This document shows, piece after piece, positions 24,543 through 33,388 of a stretch of 64,000 nt of DNA. Source of the DNA: SZUA-35 sp964351995 (GTDB taxonomy: Bacteria; Actinomycetota; Acidimicrobiia; Acidimicrobiales; SZUA-35); the NCBI GenBank assembly GCA_964351995.1, contig CAYGQE010000007.1, forward strand, positions 82,539 to 146,538. The letters run 5' to 3'. How positions within the stretch are numbered: position 1 is the stretch's first letter; every line of letters starts with the position of its first letter. The notes beneath the pieces are model-generated. The model saw only the letters and a list, made by a program, of their open reading frames with translations. It ran no database searches and had not been told where the DNA came from. A program made the translations under genes and the position numbers.

Positions 24543-25193
24543 TCAAACGGTTTCGGAGATCTCTGAGTTGAGATCGATGATGCCGAGACGCACCGCACCG
24601 AGAACGGCATGGGTGAGGCTCTGGGCATCGAGCTTGCGATAGATCGCATTCAGGTGGTTGTGCACGGTCTTGGTGGTGATGCCGAGGTATCGGCCCGCCT
24701 GCTTCGTGCTCATGCCGTCGGCGATCGCCTGGAGGATCTCGACCTGGCGATCCGACAGCAGGTCGTCGTTCACCTTGTTCTCGGCGGCCGTTGTCAGCAT
24801 GGCGCCAGCGAGGGCGGGTGAGAGCACCGTGTCGCCATCAGCAACACGAAGCACGGTGTCACGCACGTCAGCGAAGCTGGTGCCCTTACTGAGGTAGGCG
24901 CTGGCGCCAGCGGCAATGGCGTCGCGAGTCTTGTCGATGTCGTCGTGCATCGTGAGCACGGCAACTCGGACGCCCGGAAGCGCATCACGAATCTGGCGAG
25001 TGGCTTCGATGCCGTCCATGACGGGCATCGAGAGGTCCATGAGGACCACGTCAGGCTGGAGCGCCTTGGCGAGGGTCACCGCTTCTTCACCCGTGGATGC
25101 TTCACCAACAACATCGTCGCCGGCTGCTTCGAATGAACGGCGCAAGCCGTCACGGAGCAGGGCGTGGTCGTCGGCTAGAAGGATCTTGATCAT
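24543..25193 (-). CDS. NarL/LuxR-family response regulator
   Basis: This 216-residue regulator has a receiver domain (D8, D9; phospho-acceptor D53 in LMDLSMPVMDG; Lys in YLSKG) and a C-terminal LuxR helix-turn-helix (about 150-205, LSDRQVEILQAIADGMSTKQ and TVHNHLNAIYRKL). Its start overlaps the stop of the upstream sensor kinase by 4 bp. The pair is a standard NarL-type two-component system. Targets are unknown. The ABC exporter downstream is convergent and so is not in the same operon. Confidence 0.95.
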   Translation of the reverse strand: MIKILLADDHALLRDGLRRSFEAAGDDVVGEASTGEEAVTLAKALQPDVVLMDLSMPVMDGIEATRQIRDALPGVRVAVLTMHDDIDKTRDAIAAGASAYLSKGTSFADVRDTVLRVADGDTVLSPALAGAMLTTAAENKVNDDLLSDRQVEILQAIADGMSTKQAGRYLGITTKTVHNHLNAIYRKLDAQSLTHAVLGAVRLGIIDLNSEISETV

Positions 25194-26950
25194 GGAGTTG
25201 CCTCTCGAGAAAGTTGGCTGGTCAGGACGGTGATAACGGTGCCCTGACCCGGTTCGCTAGTCACTTCGAGGATTGCCCCCGCAGCTGCAGCTCGTTCGCG
25301 CATCCCGACCAAGCCATAAGCCGTGCCACGGATGCCCTTGCCCGGTGTGAAGCCCCGACCGTTGTCTTCAACGACGAGTACGCCGCGTCCGTTCTCGATC
25401 GACCAACCCACGTGAGCGCGAGATGCCATAGCGTGCTTTTCGACATTTGTGAGCGCTTCCTGAGCGATTCTCAAGAGTTCATTTTCCACAACTGCTGGAA
25501 GGTGAAGCGTTCGGTCCTTCGGAACTGCCAGCGTGACGGCGATTTCGGAGCGACGCTGGAAGCGGTCGACGACCTCGCCGAGCAGCATCGAGAGCGGGCG
25601 TTCGGGGGTGACGGCGGCCCGTAGCTCGATCAAGGTGTCACGAAGCTCCCGGATGGCACCCTGGGTGTCTTCGTGGAGCCGTTTCAGGTCGGGCGACGGC
25701 TCTTCACGGTCTGCATTGATCCGCTCGAGCTCGATGGCGATGTAGGTGAGCCACTGGCCGAGGCGATCGTGCAAGTCCCTGGCAATACGGGTGCGCTCCT
25801 CGGCCGCAGCGAGGCCCCGGAGCTGGGCGAATTGCCGAGCGTTCGACATGGTCAGGGCCAGCACGTCGGTCATCCCGTCGAGGAGTTCGACATCGCTGGT
25901 GCTGTATTGACGAGGCAGAAAGGTCTCGACCGCAACCATTCCAGCATCGACGCCGTTGACGACGAGGCGGCCATACAGGCCACTGCCGGTGCGGCCGGTC
26001 ATGGGCATCAGGTCGTCGACGTGGACGATCGATCGTGAGATCGACGTGGTGTAGAGAGGCTCGGGGAGCTCCACGTCATCGAGCACCGGATCGAGCTCGA
26101 AGCCGTCCTGAATCTGAGGAGACCAACGACCGTCTTCATGGGTGAGAAGAAGGACTCGGTCGGCTCCAAAGGTGGTGGTCAGCTGCTCGCGAGTTGATTG
26201 GAGGATGTCTTCGAGATCGAGCGAGGAGGGCAGCGTGCGAGCGAGATCGTTGAGGACCGAGAGCAGTTCGTTGGTGTCTTTGAGCGTGGAGAAATCGTCG
26301 CTCATCTTCTGACGGCGGTCCTCGAGGTGGAGCAATCGGTATTGACCAACGCCGGGAAAGATTGCTGCCGCGCCAATGGCGAGCACGCCGAGTGGGCTGG
26401 GGGCTGACACGGTGGCAGTGACGATCGTGTCGACGGCGACGGTGACGACGAGTGCGGTCAAGGCAGCGCCGATGCCGACACGCAATCCCCACCCGAAGCT
26501 GGCAACGGCAATGGCAACGAGCACCGAACCGACGAAGGGGTTGGTCAGTCCCTCGCTCCAACCAATGGCCATCGACAAGATGGCGACATCGTTGATGGCG
26601 ATGGCTGTCTGGAGTTGGCTGTTGTCGCCGAGGCGAATGGGTCGGAACGTTCGCCACGAGGCGAGGAAAACAGCGACGGCGAGGGTGGCGACCAACGGAA
26701 GGTCGCCGGCAGCGGCCGTCGGGGCCGCCCAAGCGAGCCCGATCATGGCCGCACCCCAACGACAGGCCGACAACACCGTCGTCATCGAGTCAGCGACGGC
26801 GCGACTCAGTTCGACCGCACGGCCAGCGTCATCGAAGCCGCCAGAGCGAATGGCGCGAAACGCAAACATGACGTCGCTCGAGGCAGTTGGCTCGATCGCG
26901 GATTTGTCGGAACTTGCCCGACTTGGGGTCACGTCTCTAGGCATCGGCAT
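25190..26950 (-). CDS. Sensor histidine kinase (NarL-partner, GAF and HisKA_3)
   Basis: This 586-residue kinase has about six N-terminal membrane helices (about 55-215, a MASE-like sensor), a GAF domain (about 235-395, LEDILQSTREQLTTTFGADR), the HisKA_3 block AEERTRIARDLHDRLGQWL with the phospho-His near residue 400, and a C-terminal HATPase (NELLRIAQEALTNVEKHA, then VVEDNGRGF and GLVGMRERA). ATG 26950 is supported by GAGGG 6 bp upstream. The kinase phosphorylates the regulator coded just downstream. The signal is unknown, but integral helices plus GAF suggest a membrane or small-molecule cue. Confidence 0.93.
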   Translation of the reverse strand: MPMPRDVTPSRASSDKSAIEPTASSDVMFAFRAIRSGGFDDAGRAVELSRAVADSMTTVLSACRWGAAMIGLAWAAPTAAAGDLPLVATLAVAVFLASWRTFRPIRLGDNSQLQTAIAINDVAILSMAIGWSEGLTNPFVGSVLVAIAVASFGWGLRVGIGAALTALVVTVAVDTIVTATVSAPSPLGVLAIGAAAIFPGVGQYRLLHLEDRRQKMSDDFSTLKDTNELLSVLNDLARTLPSSLDLEDILQSTREQLTTTFGADRVLLLTHEDGRWSPQIQDGFELDPVLDDVELPEPLYTTSISRSIVHVDDLMPMTGRTGSGLYGRLVVNGVDAGMVAVETFLPRQYSTSDVELLDGMTDVLALTMSNARQFAQLRGLAAAEERTRIARDLHDRLGQWLTYIAIELERINADREEPSPDLKRLHEDTQGAIRELRDTLIELRAAVTPERPLSMLLGEVVDRFQRRSEIAVTLAVPKDRTLHLPAVVENELLRIAQEALTNVEKHAMASRAHVGWSIENGRGVLVVEDNGRGFTPGKGIRGTAYGLVGMRERAAAAGAILEVTSEPGQGTVITVLTSQLSREATP

Positions 26951-26992
26951 TTTCGCCCTCGGATCAAACCCTTGCGGAAACGAGGGCAAAAA

Positions 26993-28051
26993 TCAGCGAG
27001 TTCTTGCTGCAACGTAGTTGGTCAAGACTCCGAGTGTCTCGCGTAGCTCTGGCGAGAAGGGGAGTTGGGCCAACGCCTCGTGTGCTTTGGCGACAAGTCT
27101 GTCGATCCGTCGGCCGACTTCATCGATGGCGCCGGTGTCGTGCAAAACGGCGAGAAGCGCGGCGATGTCGGCATCTTCGAGGCCCGGTGAGCCCATCGTG
27201 GCCAAGAGCTCGAGTTGCTCGCTGGAGGCGCGATCGGTGGCGATCGCGATCAGCTCCGTTGGCTTGCCTTCTCGGAGGTCATTGCCGACCGGTTTCCCGA
27301 CACGGGTGGCGTCGCCGAGGACGCCGAGGAGGTCGTCGCGAAGCTGAAACGCTTGCCCGACAGGCATGCCGAAGTCGTGGAGTTGCTGCTGAAGCTCCGG
27401 CTCAGCGCCGCCATCGACGAGTGCCGCACCCAGCTGCAAGGGCCGAACAATGGTGTAGAGCGCCGACTTGAACGTAGCGACTCGCTGAGCCGTGGTGCGG
27501 TCGACTTCGCCCGCAGCCGCGGCTCGCATGTCGAGGTATTGTCCCAGGTTGAGCTCGATGCGCAGCTCGTCCCAGATGCTCCTGGCCGCAAGTGGTGCGT
27601 TGTCGGTGAGTTGGTCGGCGTAGACATGGGCCAGGTCGCCGACGAGCAGCGCAATTCCCTCGCCGTAGCGGCGAGGTTCGCCCGCCCAGTCCTCGTCACG
27701 CAGCCGCTGGGCTTGGCGAACGTGAATGGTCTCTTCGCTGCGACGCGTATCAGCGTCATCCATGATGTCGTCGTGGATCAGGGCAAAGGTCTGCAGGAGC
27801 TCGAAGGCCGCACCGGCATCAATCGCGAGTGCTTCGTCAGCAAGTACCCCGCCGGCCCCGAGCCAGGCGTAGTAACAGAAAGCCGCTCGGAGGCGCTTGC
27901 CCCCCTTGGCCATGCGGGTCAGTTCATCGATCGCCTCGGGCAGGCGCTGGTCGACGTCAGCCCAACGAGAGCGCTCGCCCTCGAGCAGCTCGGTGATCCG
28001 CCGGTTGACATTCGTGGCAACCGCAACGACTTCACCGGGCAGATCAGGCAT
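26993..28051 (-). CDS. Trans-polyprenyl diphosphate synthase
   Basis: This 352-residue prenyltransferase condenses isopentenyl diphosphate onto allylic diphosphates. The first Asp-rich motif is DDIMDDADTRR near residue 90. The second is LRDDLLGVLGD, followed by GKPVGNDLREGK. GGKRLRAAF near residue 50 binds the diphosphate of isopentenyl diphosphate. The product length (geranylgeranyl or longer) cannot be read without the residues near the first motif being compared. ATG 28051 overlaps the 3' end of xseB. An upstream in-frame extension to 28117 lies inside xseB and is rejected. The xseA-xseB-prenyl synthase order suggests one operon. Confidence 0.92.
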   Translation of the reverse strand: MPDLPGEVVAVATNVNRRITELLEGERSRWADVDQRLPEAIDELTRMAKGGKRLRAAFCYYAWLGAGGVLADEALAIDAGAAFELLQTFALIHDDIMDDADTRRSEETIHVRQAQRLRDEDWAGEPRRYGEGIALLVGDLAHVYADQLTDNAPLAARSIWDELRIELNLGQYLDMRAAAAGEVDRTTAQRVATFKSALYTIVRPLQLGAALVDGGAEPELQQQLHDFGMPVGQAFQLRDDLLGVLGDATRVGKPVGNDLREGKPTELIAIATDRASSEQLELLATMGSPGLEDADIAALLAVLHDTGAIDEVGRRIDRLVAKAHEALAQLPFSPELRETLGVLTNYVAARTR

Positions 28052-28313
28052 CGTCGCCACGTTCGCCCGGCTCCAGATCGCCGACGACGTCGTCGACGTC
28101 TGACCGGACAACACCAAGTCGATGGCGGCAGTGCCTGACGAGGTCGGCCGCCCGTTTCACCTGGTCGGCCAAGCGGTCAACGTCAGTAGAACCGGCGTCG
28201 AGTTCGGCCAGGATCTCTTCGAGTTCGGCGAGTGCTTTGCCGTAGGGGAGTGTCTCACCGTCTTCATTGGTCAGCGGCTGGCCCGTGAGCTGCAGGTCAG
28301 TGGACTCACTCAT
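28044..28313 (-). CDS. xseB: Exodeoxyribonuclease VII small subunit
   Basis: This 89-residue protein has the XseB helical-hairpin core: LPYGKALAELEEILAELDAG then DVDRLADQVKRAADLVRHCR. It pairs with XseA to form the nuclease that degrades single-stranded DNA. Its start overlaps the xseA stop (ATGA), and its own stop overlaps the start of the prenyl synthase by 8 bp. The family is usually 70-85 residues, so a tail of acidic residues (ERGDDA) is slightly long. Confidence 0.92.
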   Translation of the reverse strand: MSESTDLQLTGQPLTNEDGETLPYGKALAELEEILAELDAGSTDVDRLADQVKRAADLVRHCRHRLGVVRSDVDDVVGDLEPGERGDDA

Positions 28314-29557
28314 GGCTGCTCCTCGGTCTGCACGTCGACGACGGTACTGCGAAGCTCGCCGTCGACCAGCGTCGTGCGAAGCGTGTCTCCCGGCACGACA
28401 TCGGCTGCGCTGCGCACTGCCTTGCCATCGGAACCGCGGGTGATGGACCATCCGCGGGCCATGGTCGTGGCCGGGTCGAGATCGGACAGGCGGATCGACC
28501 ACGCCTCGAGCTGACCGTCGAGCCTCTCCAGCACCCTGCCGACCGAACGGCCGATGCCATCGTGAGCGAGTTCGAGCCGCAGCGCCTCGCGTTCCACGGT
28601 TCGTATGGCAGACCGGGCCAATCGGCTTCTTGCATTGACCAGCGTGGCGTTGGCTGCGATGAGGGTTCGGTCGCTGGCACGGGCAATGCCGTTCGCCGCA
28701 GCATCGACTCTGGCGCCGAAGACGTCGACATGATCGATGAAGAAGCGGGCGCACGCGGTGGGGGTCTTGGCTGCGCTGTGGGCAACCTCGTCAGCAACGG
28801 AGCGGTCAGTCTCGTGGCCGACGCCAACGATCACCGGCAGCTTGGAGGTGGCGATGGCCCGGGCCACGAGTTCGTCGTCGAAGGCGATGAGGTCGGTGCG
28901 GGCGCCACCGCCGCGAACCAGCGCAATGGCGTCGACGTCGAGCGCTTGTGCGTTGGTGAGGGCCTTCACAATGGATGCCACGGCCTCGTCACCCTGGACG
29001 CGAGTATCGATGCTGATGATCTCGAACGGGTACGAACTCGAATCGAGTTCGTGGAGGAAGTCGGCCTCGGCGGCGCTGCCCGTGCTCGTGATGAGGCAGA
29101 TGCGCAAGGGGAGGGCGGGGCGTTGGACTCGTTGATTGGCATCGAGAAGGCCGTCCGCCCTGAGCGCCGCCAGCACTTGATCTCGTTGCGCTGTCATCTG
29201 GCCGAGCGTGAATGCAGGATCGATCAAGCTCATGATGAGTTGCATGCGGCTCTGCCGCGGGTAATAGGTGAGCTGTCCTCGGATCTGGATTTCGATGCCA
29301 TCAGTCATTTTCACGCCACCGCCGCTCCGCTTCATGATGGCGTTCACGCGATGTTTGTTGTTCGCAAAGAGAGCGACGGGAAGCACCGCAGATGGCGATG
29401 TTTCATCCGGATCCACGAGATCGAAGTACACGTGCCCGTTGGCAGAACGCTTCAGCCCGGAAATCGCCCCACGCACCCAGATCTCGTCGGGAAACAGGGT
29501 GTTCACGGCCTGGTCGATCACGTCGCACAACTGGCGAACTGTCACGGCGTCTTGCAC
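28310..29557 (-). CDS. xseA: Exodeoxyribonuclease VII large subunit
   Basis: This 415-residue protein has an N-terminal OB fold (WVRGAISGLKRSANGHVYF near residue 22), a catalytic core with LPLRICLITSTGSAA and DAIALVRGGGARTDL, then GVGHETDRSVADEVAHSAAKTPTA and a coiled-coil C-terminal region. It forms the exonuclease with XseB. It starts with GTG, is coupled to xseB by ATGA, and is divergent from the PAS-GGDEF-EAL gene at 29646. Confidence 0.95.
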   Translation of the reverse strand: MQDAVTVRQLCDVIDQAVNTLFPDEIWVRGAISGLKRSANGHVYFDLVDPDETSPSAVLPVALFANNKHRVNAIMKRSGGGVKMTDGIEIQIRGQLTYYPRQSRMQLIMSLIDPAFTLGQMTAQRDQVLAALRADGLLDANQRVQRPALPLRICLITSTGSAAEADFLHELDSSSYPFEIISIDTRVQGDEAVASIVKALTNAQALDVDAIALVRGGGARTDLIAFDDELVARAIATSKLPVIVGVGHETDRSVADEVAHSAAKTPTACARFFIDHVDVFGARVDAAANGIARASDRTLIAANATLVNARSRLARSAIRTVEREALRLELAHDGIGRSVGRVLERLDGQLEAWSIRLSDLDPATTMARGWSITRGSDGKAVRSAADVVPGDTLRTTLVDGELRSTVVDVQTEEQP

Positions 29558-29645
29558 GACCGAACGCTAGCGTGACCATCCACTTGGCCACTGTGCGCGG
29601 TGAGTAACGTCCTTCGACGGCTACTCCCCTCAACGGGCGACAGGC

Positions 29646-31940
29646 GTGAGTAGTCGAGGAGCGAGGATTCAGTTGGTCGAGCGAAGAATGTCGGTGCACA
29701 CTCCGTCGCAAGACGTCGATGTCGCGTCCGAACTTCCTTTCGATCCGCCCCTGCCTCCCCGGGAAGCAGGGCTCGAGGTCATCAGCTCTGACTCCGTGTT
29801 CGTCGGTGATGCGGTCGACGGTTTGGCCATGTCGACCTACAACCCCGAGACCGGGCGCGCTCACCTCATGTACGTCAGCGAGAGTCTGGCGTCGATGTTG
29901 GGCTGGAAACCGAACGACTTGCTTGGTCGTAGTCCCGAGCTGTTGATCTCACCAACTACCCCAGCAGCCCAGCTATCGGCGGTTGCAGCCATTGTCGAGG
30001 ACGGAAAGCAGGCAATCGTCCGACTCGATCTCCGCCATGCCGACGGTTCTGACATTCCAGTTCAAGCCTCGTTCCTGCTGGTGCCTTCGTTGCCGGGGCA
30101 GGCCCCGCATTTCTTGGCGCTCTACCGCCACGCCGCTGTCGACCGACGCCGGTCGCCTGACGTGCTCGTCGACCCTTCGGAAATGCTCGATTCTTTGGCC
30201 TACGGCCGGGACCTTGCCGATGTGGTCCACCACGTGGCCGACCGCATCGTCGGGCAGGTACCGAACTCCGAGGTCTGGGTTGTCTTGTGTGACAGCAATG
30301 GGTCGATCGAGCCGGTCGTGACCGGTCGTTCAACCCCGGATATCGTGACCGACACTGCTCGCATGTTCACGGAGAGTGGCGAAGACGTCGAGTTTCGCCG
30401 AGTTGAAGATTTCCCCGGTGAGCTGCGGATGGCGCTCACCGAGGCGCAGGTCCACGCGGTGTGGGTGTGCCCAATGCGTGGTGCCGGCTCTCCGTTGCGG
30501 GGAATGATCATCGTTGCCCACGACGATCGCAGTGTGCCGCACCCTGCCGAACAGCTCATGCTGCGTCAGCTCGGGCGGGTGCTCACGGTTGCCATCGATC
30601 GCAGCCGGGCCGAAGCCACCCTGGCTCACCAAGCGCTCCACGACCCGCTCACCCAACTGCCGAATCGAGCCCTGATCCTCGATCGGCTCGCTCAGGCCGT
30701 TGCCCGCCTCGGTCGTGACAACTCTCGACTCGCTGTGCTGCTGGTCGATCTCGATCGTTTCAAAGAGGTCAATGCCACACGCGGTCCCGAGATCGGCGAT
30801 GCGGCCCTGATCGAGGTGGCCAAACGCCTTCGTCGGTCGGTTCGTCTTGGCGACACGGTCGGGCGTATCGGTGGGGATCAGTTCCTCGTGCTCTGTGTCG
30901 CCATGAATGACGAGTCCGACGCGCCAGCCATGGCGAAGCGAGCAATCGCCGGCATCGGAGAGCCGTTCGACACTCCATCTGGCGACCAGTTCTCGATGTC
31001 TGCCTCGATCGGTGTGGTGTTGGTAGACCGAGCCGGTTCATCGCCGGCCAGCATCATCAACAGCGCCGAGGCGGCACTGGCCAAGGCTGGCGAACAGGGC
31101 CGAGGCCGCTTTGCCGTCTTCGAGGAGGGCTGGCAGAAAAAGATCGTGATTCGCCACGAGGTCGAGCGAGCCCTCAGCGTTGCACTCACCGAAGACGAGC
31201 TCGTGCTGCACTACCAGCCGATCGTCGAGACGAGCACGGGCATGATGATCGGCGCCGAGGCATTGATCCGATGGAACCGTCCAGGTCACGGCTTGTTGCC
31301 ACCGGGGGACTTCATCGAGATTGCCGAAGAAACAGGTCTGATCGTCCCGGTGGGCGAGTGGATCATCGATGAGGTGTGTCGGGCCATCTCCGAATGGCCG
31401 ATCGTTCTCGACCGGGCACCTCCCCAGATAGCGGTCAATCTCTCAGCTCGTCAGCTGTCGGACGCTTCCCTTGTGACCACCGTGGTGTCGGCGATCGAGC
31501 GCCACCGGATCCAGCCCGAACAGCTGTCGTTCGAAGTCACCGAGTCAATGCGGGTGGAGGATCTCGAGACCGCTCGATCGACCCTGCTGCGGCTTGGTTC
31601 GCTCGGCTGCAAGATCTCGATCGACGACTTTGGTATCGGGTACGCAACGCTCGACTATCTGCGTCGCTTCTCGATGGCCAACACGATCAAGATCGACCGA
31701 TCCTTTGTCGACGGCCTTGGTGAGCATCGAGAAGACACAGCCATCGTCACTGCGTCGATTGCTCTCGCGGCATCGCTTGGCCTTGATGTGGTGGCCGAAG
31801 GCGTCGAGACATCCGGTCAGTTCGACAAGCTGGCCGAACTCCAGTGCAAGTACTCCCAGGGCTTCGGTTTCAGCCCGCCGGTCCCCCTCGAAAAAGCTCA
31901 CCAACTCTGGATCACCGGCTACCTCATCATTTTGGATTGA
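29646..31940 (+). CDS. PAS-GAF-GGDEF-EAL cyclic di-GMP protein
   Basis: This 764-residue cytoplasmic protein has a PAS domain (about 55-165), a GAF-like region (about 190-320), a GGDEF domain (about 335-490) and an EAL domain (about 505-755). The cyclase motif is IGGDQF rather than GGDEF, so its diguanylate cyclase activity is doubtful. The EAL domain looks intact (GAEALIRW, NLSARQL, DDFGIGYATLDYL, KIDRSFVDGL, VAEGVET). It is probably a phosphodiesterase whose GGDEF unit is regulatory, which is inference. GTG 29646 opens the frame; ATG 29688 is an alternative start. It is divergent from xseA. Confidence 0.88.
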   Translation: MSSRGARIQLVERRMSVHTPSQDVDVASELPFDPPLPPREAGLEVISSDSVFVGDAVDGLAMSTYNPETGRAHLMYVSESLASMLGWKPNDLLGRSPELLISPTTPAAQLSAVAAIVEDGKQAIVRLDLRHADGSDIPVQASFLLVPSLPGQAPHFLALYRHAAVDRRRSPDVLVDPSEMLDSLAYGRDLADVVHHVADRIVGQVPNSEVWVVLCDSNGSIEPVVTGRSTPDIVTDTARMFTESGEDVEFRRVEDFPGELRMALTEAQVHAVWVCPMRGAGSPLRGMIIVAHDDRSVPHPAEQLMLRQLGRVLTVAIDRSRAEATLAHQALHDPLTQLPNRALILDRLAQAVARLGRDNSRLAVLLVDLDRFKEVNATRGPEIGDAALIEVAKRLRRSVRLGDTVGRIGGDQFLVLCVAMNDESDAPAMAKRAIAGIGEPFDTPSGDQFSMSASIGVVLVDRAGSSPASIINSAEAALAKAGEQGRGRFAVFEEGWQKKIVIRHEVERALSVALTEDELVLHYQPIVETSTGMMIGAEALIRWNRPGHGLLPPGDFIEIAEETGLIVPVGEWIIDEVCRAISEWPIVLDRAPPQIAVNLSARQLSDASLVTTVVSAIERHRIQPEQLSFEVTESMRVEDLETARSTLLRLGSLGCKISIDDFGIGYATLDYLRRFSMANTIKIDRSFVDGLGEHREDTAIVTASIALAASLGLDVVAEGVETSGQFDKLAELQCKYSQGFGFSPPVPLEKAHQLWITGYLIILD

Positions 31941-31976
31941 GTGAACGCGTCGGCCTGGCGGCCTTTGGCGTTCCCG

Positions 31977-32004
31977 GAGTTCTTCGCTGAGGCTCAGAAC
32001 TCCT
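31977..32004. terminator. Hairpin between convergent genes
   Basis: GGAGTTCT and AGAACTCC form a perfect 8-bp stem with a 12-base loop, between the stops of the EAL gene (31940) and the AhpD-like gene (32015). There is no U run, so it may act as a weak bidirectional terminator. Confidence 0.45.
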
Positions 32005-32014
32005 ACTGCGAAAG

Positions 32015-32563
32015 CTAGGGCCAACCGGGGACGCCGTCGTCGAGGGGGACGCCGGTGGAGTTGAGGAAGCCAGACACCAGGCGGTAAAAGCCGGCGGTCA
32101 CAATCAGTTCGATGATCTGGTCCGGCAGCCAGTCGTTGGCGAGTGCGGCCCAGGTGGCGTCGCTGACGCAGTCGTCGTCGGCCAAGTCGTCGGCCATGGC
32201 GATCAGCGCGGCGTCACCATCGGACCACTCGTGGTCTGCGCCGGCCAGGCCAGCGATCTCGGCATCGGACAGCCCGACCTCTTTCCCGATGATGGTGTGC
32301 TGGCCGAATTCATAGACGGCCTTCGCCCGCCAACCGATGCGAAGGATCACGATCTCGCGCTCACGGGCAGGAACGAGTCCCTTGTTCAGCAGAAAGCCGC
32401 CCAGGAGGTTGAATCGCTTGAGCAGCTTGGGGTGATGGCCCAGCATTCCGAAGATGTTGAGCGGGGTGCCATCGTGGGTGAGCGCGCCCTGCAAGATCTC
32501 GGTGAGCTCCGCATCGGGCTCGGTGATCAGCGGGAGACGCGGCTCGGTTGGTCGTTCGGTCAT
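32015..32563 (-). CDS. Carboxymuconolactone decarboxylase (AhpD-like) family protein
   Basis: This 182-residue all-helical protein has the family core REREIVILRIGWRAKAVYEFG then QHTIIGKEVGLSDAEIAGL. The CxxC pair of true AhpD is absent, so alkylhydroperoxidase activity is unlikely. It resembles CMD-family proteins of 170-190 residues with unknown substrate. Its start overlaps the tesB stop (ATGA), and the coupling suggests a link with acyl-CoA metabolism. Confidence 0.83.
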   Translation of the reverse strand: MTERPTEPRLPLITEPDAELTEILQGALTHDGTPLNIFGMLGHHPKLLKRFNLLGGFLLNKGLVPAREREIVILRIGWRAKAVYEFGQHTIIGKEVGLSDAEIAGLAGADHEWSDGDAALIAMADDLADDDCVSDATWAALANDWLPDQIIELIVTAGFYRLVSGFLNSTGVPLDDGVPGWP

Positions 32564-33357
32564 TTGGTCAGCTTTCTGAGCAGGCCCTCTTGGGCAACGG
32601 TGGCGACCAAGAGGCCGTCGGTGGTGGTGATCGTTCCATGCGAGGTGCCGCGCGAACCACGCAGCGATTGCAGATGCATGTCGAACAACAGCCACTGGTC
32701 AGCGCGCGCCGGGCGGTGAAGCCAGACCGAGTGATCGAGGCTGGCGCCCATGAAGGAGTCCCAGTCTTCGGTGCCCGGATGCCCGCTGCGAATCGAGTCC
32801 ATCGGGATGTGGTCGCTGGTGTAGGCAACGGCGATGGCGTGCAGATGCTCGTCGTCTGGGAGACGTTCGGGGATCACGATCTTGCACCACGCCATGGCCC
32901 TGCCCGGCGGGGTGTTCGGCACGATGCGAACCGGCGAGATGTTGTCCCACAGTTCGAGATCGCACTCTTCGGGGGAAGGGACGTTGCTGATGTCGACGGG
33001 GCGAGCGAAGTCTTCGTCTGGCTCTTGGCGGTGGAACGAAGCCGACAGATTGAAGATGGCGCCGCCTGCTTGCTGAGCGACGACGCGGCGGGTTGAGAAC
33101 GACCGACCATCCCGAATGCGATCGACATTGAGGATGATCGGTTTGTTCTCGTCACCGGATCGAATGAAATAGCCGTGTAACGAGTGCACGTGGTGTTCGG
33201 GGTCGACGGTTCGCCTTGCAGCTTCCAGTGCTTGAGCGACCACCTGGCCGCCGTACACCCGAGTGCGCTCCATGATGGGGCTGCGGGCCAGGTAGAGATC
33301 GGCGGCGAGTTCCTCGAGGTCGAGGAGGTCGAGAAAGCTGAGAGGCGGTGTCGTCAC
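32560..33357 (-). CDS. tesB: Acyl-CoA thioesterase II
   Basis: This 265-residue double-hotdog enzyme hydrolyses acyl-CoA. Typical TesB motifs are RVYGGQVVAQALEAARRTV, SLHGYFIRSGDENKPIIL and SFSTRRVVAQQAGGAIF in the first half, and GASLDHSVWLHRPARADQW in the second, which includes the catalytic Asp region. It sits upstream of the AhpD-like gene in a coupled pair and 31 bp downstream of ccr on the same strand. The three may share a transcript. Confidence 0.93.
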   Translation of the reverse strand: MTTPPLSFLDLLDLEELAADLYLARSPIMERTRVYGGQVVAQALEAARRTVDPEHHVHSLHGYFIRSGDENKPIILNVDRIRDGRSFSTRRVVAQQAGGAIFNLSASFHRQEPDEDFARPVDISNVPSPEECDLELWDNISPVRIVPNTPPGRAMAWCKIVIPERLPDDEHLHAIAVAYTSDHIPMDSIRSGHPGTEDWDSFMGASLDHSVWLHRPARADQWLLFDMHLQSLRGSRGTSHGTITTTDGLLVATVAQEGLLRKLTK

Positions 33358-33388
33358 CCGAACGTTCTACCTCTGTCAGGCTGGTGCG

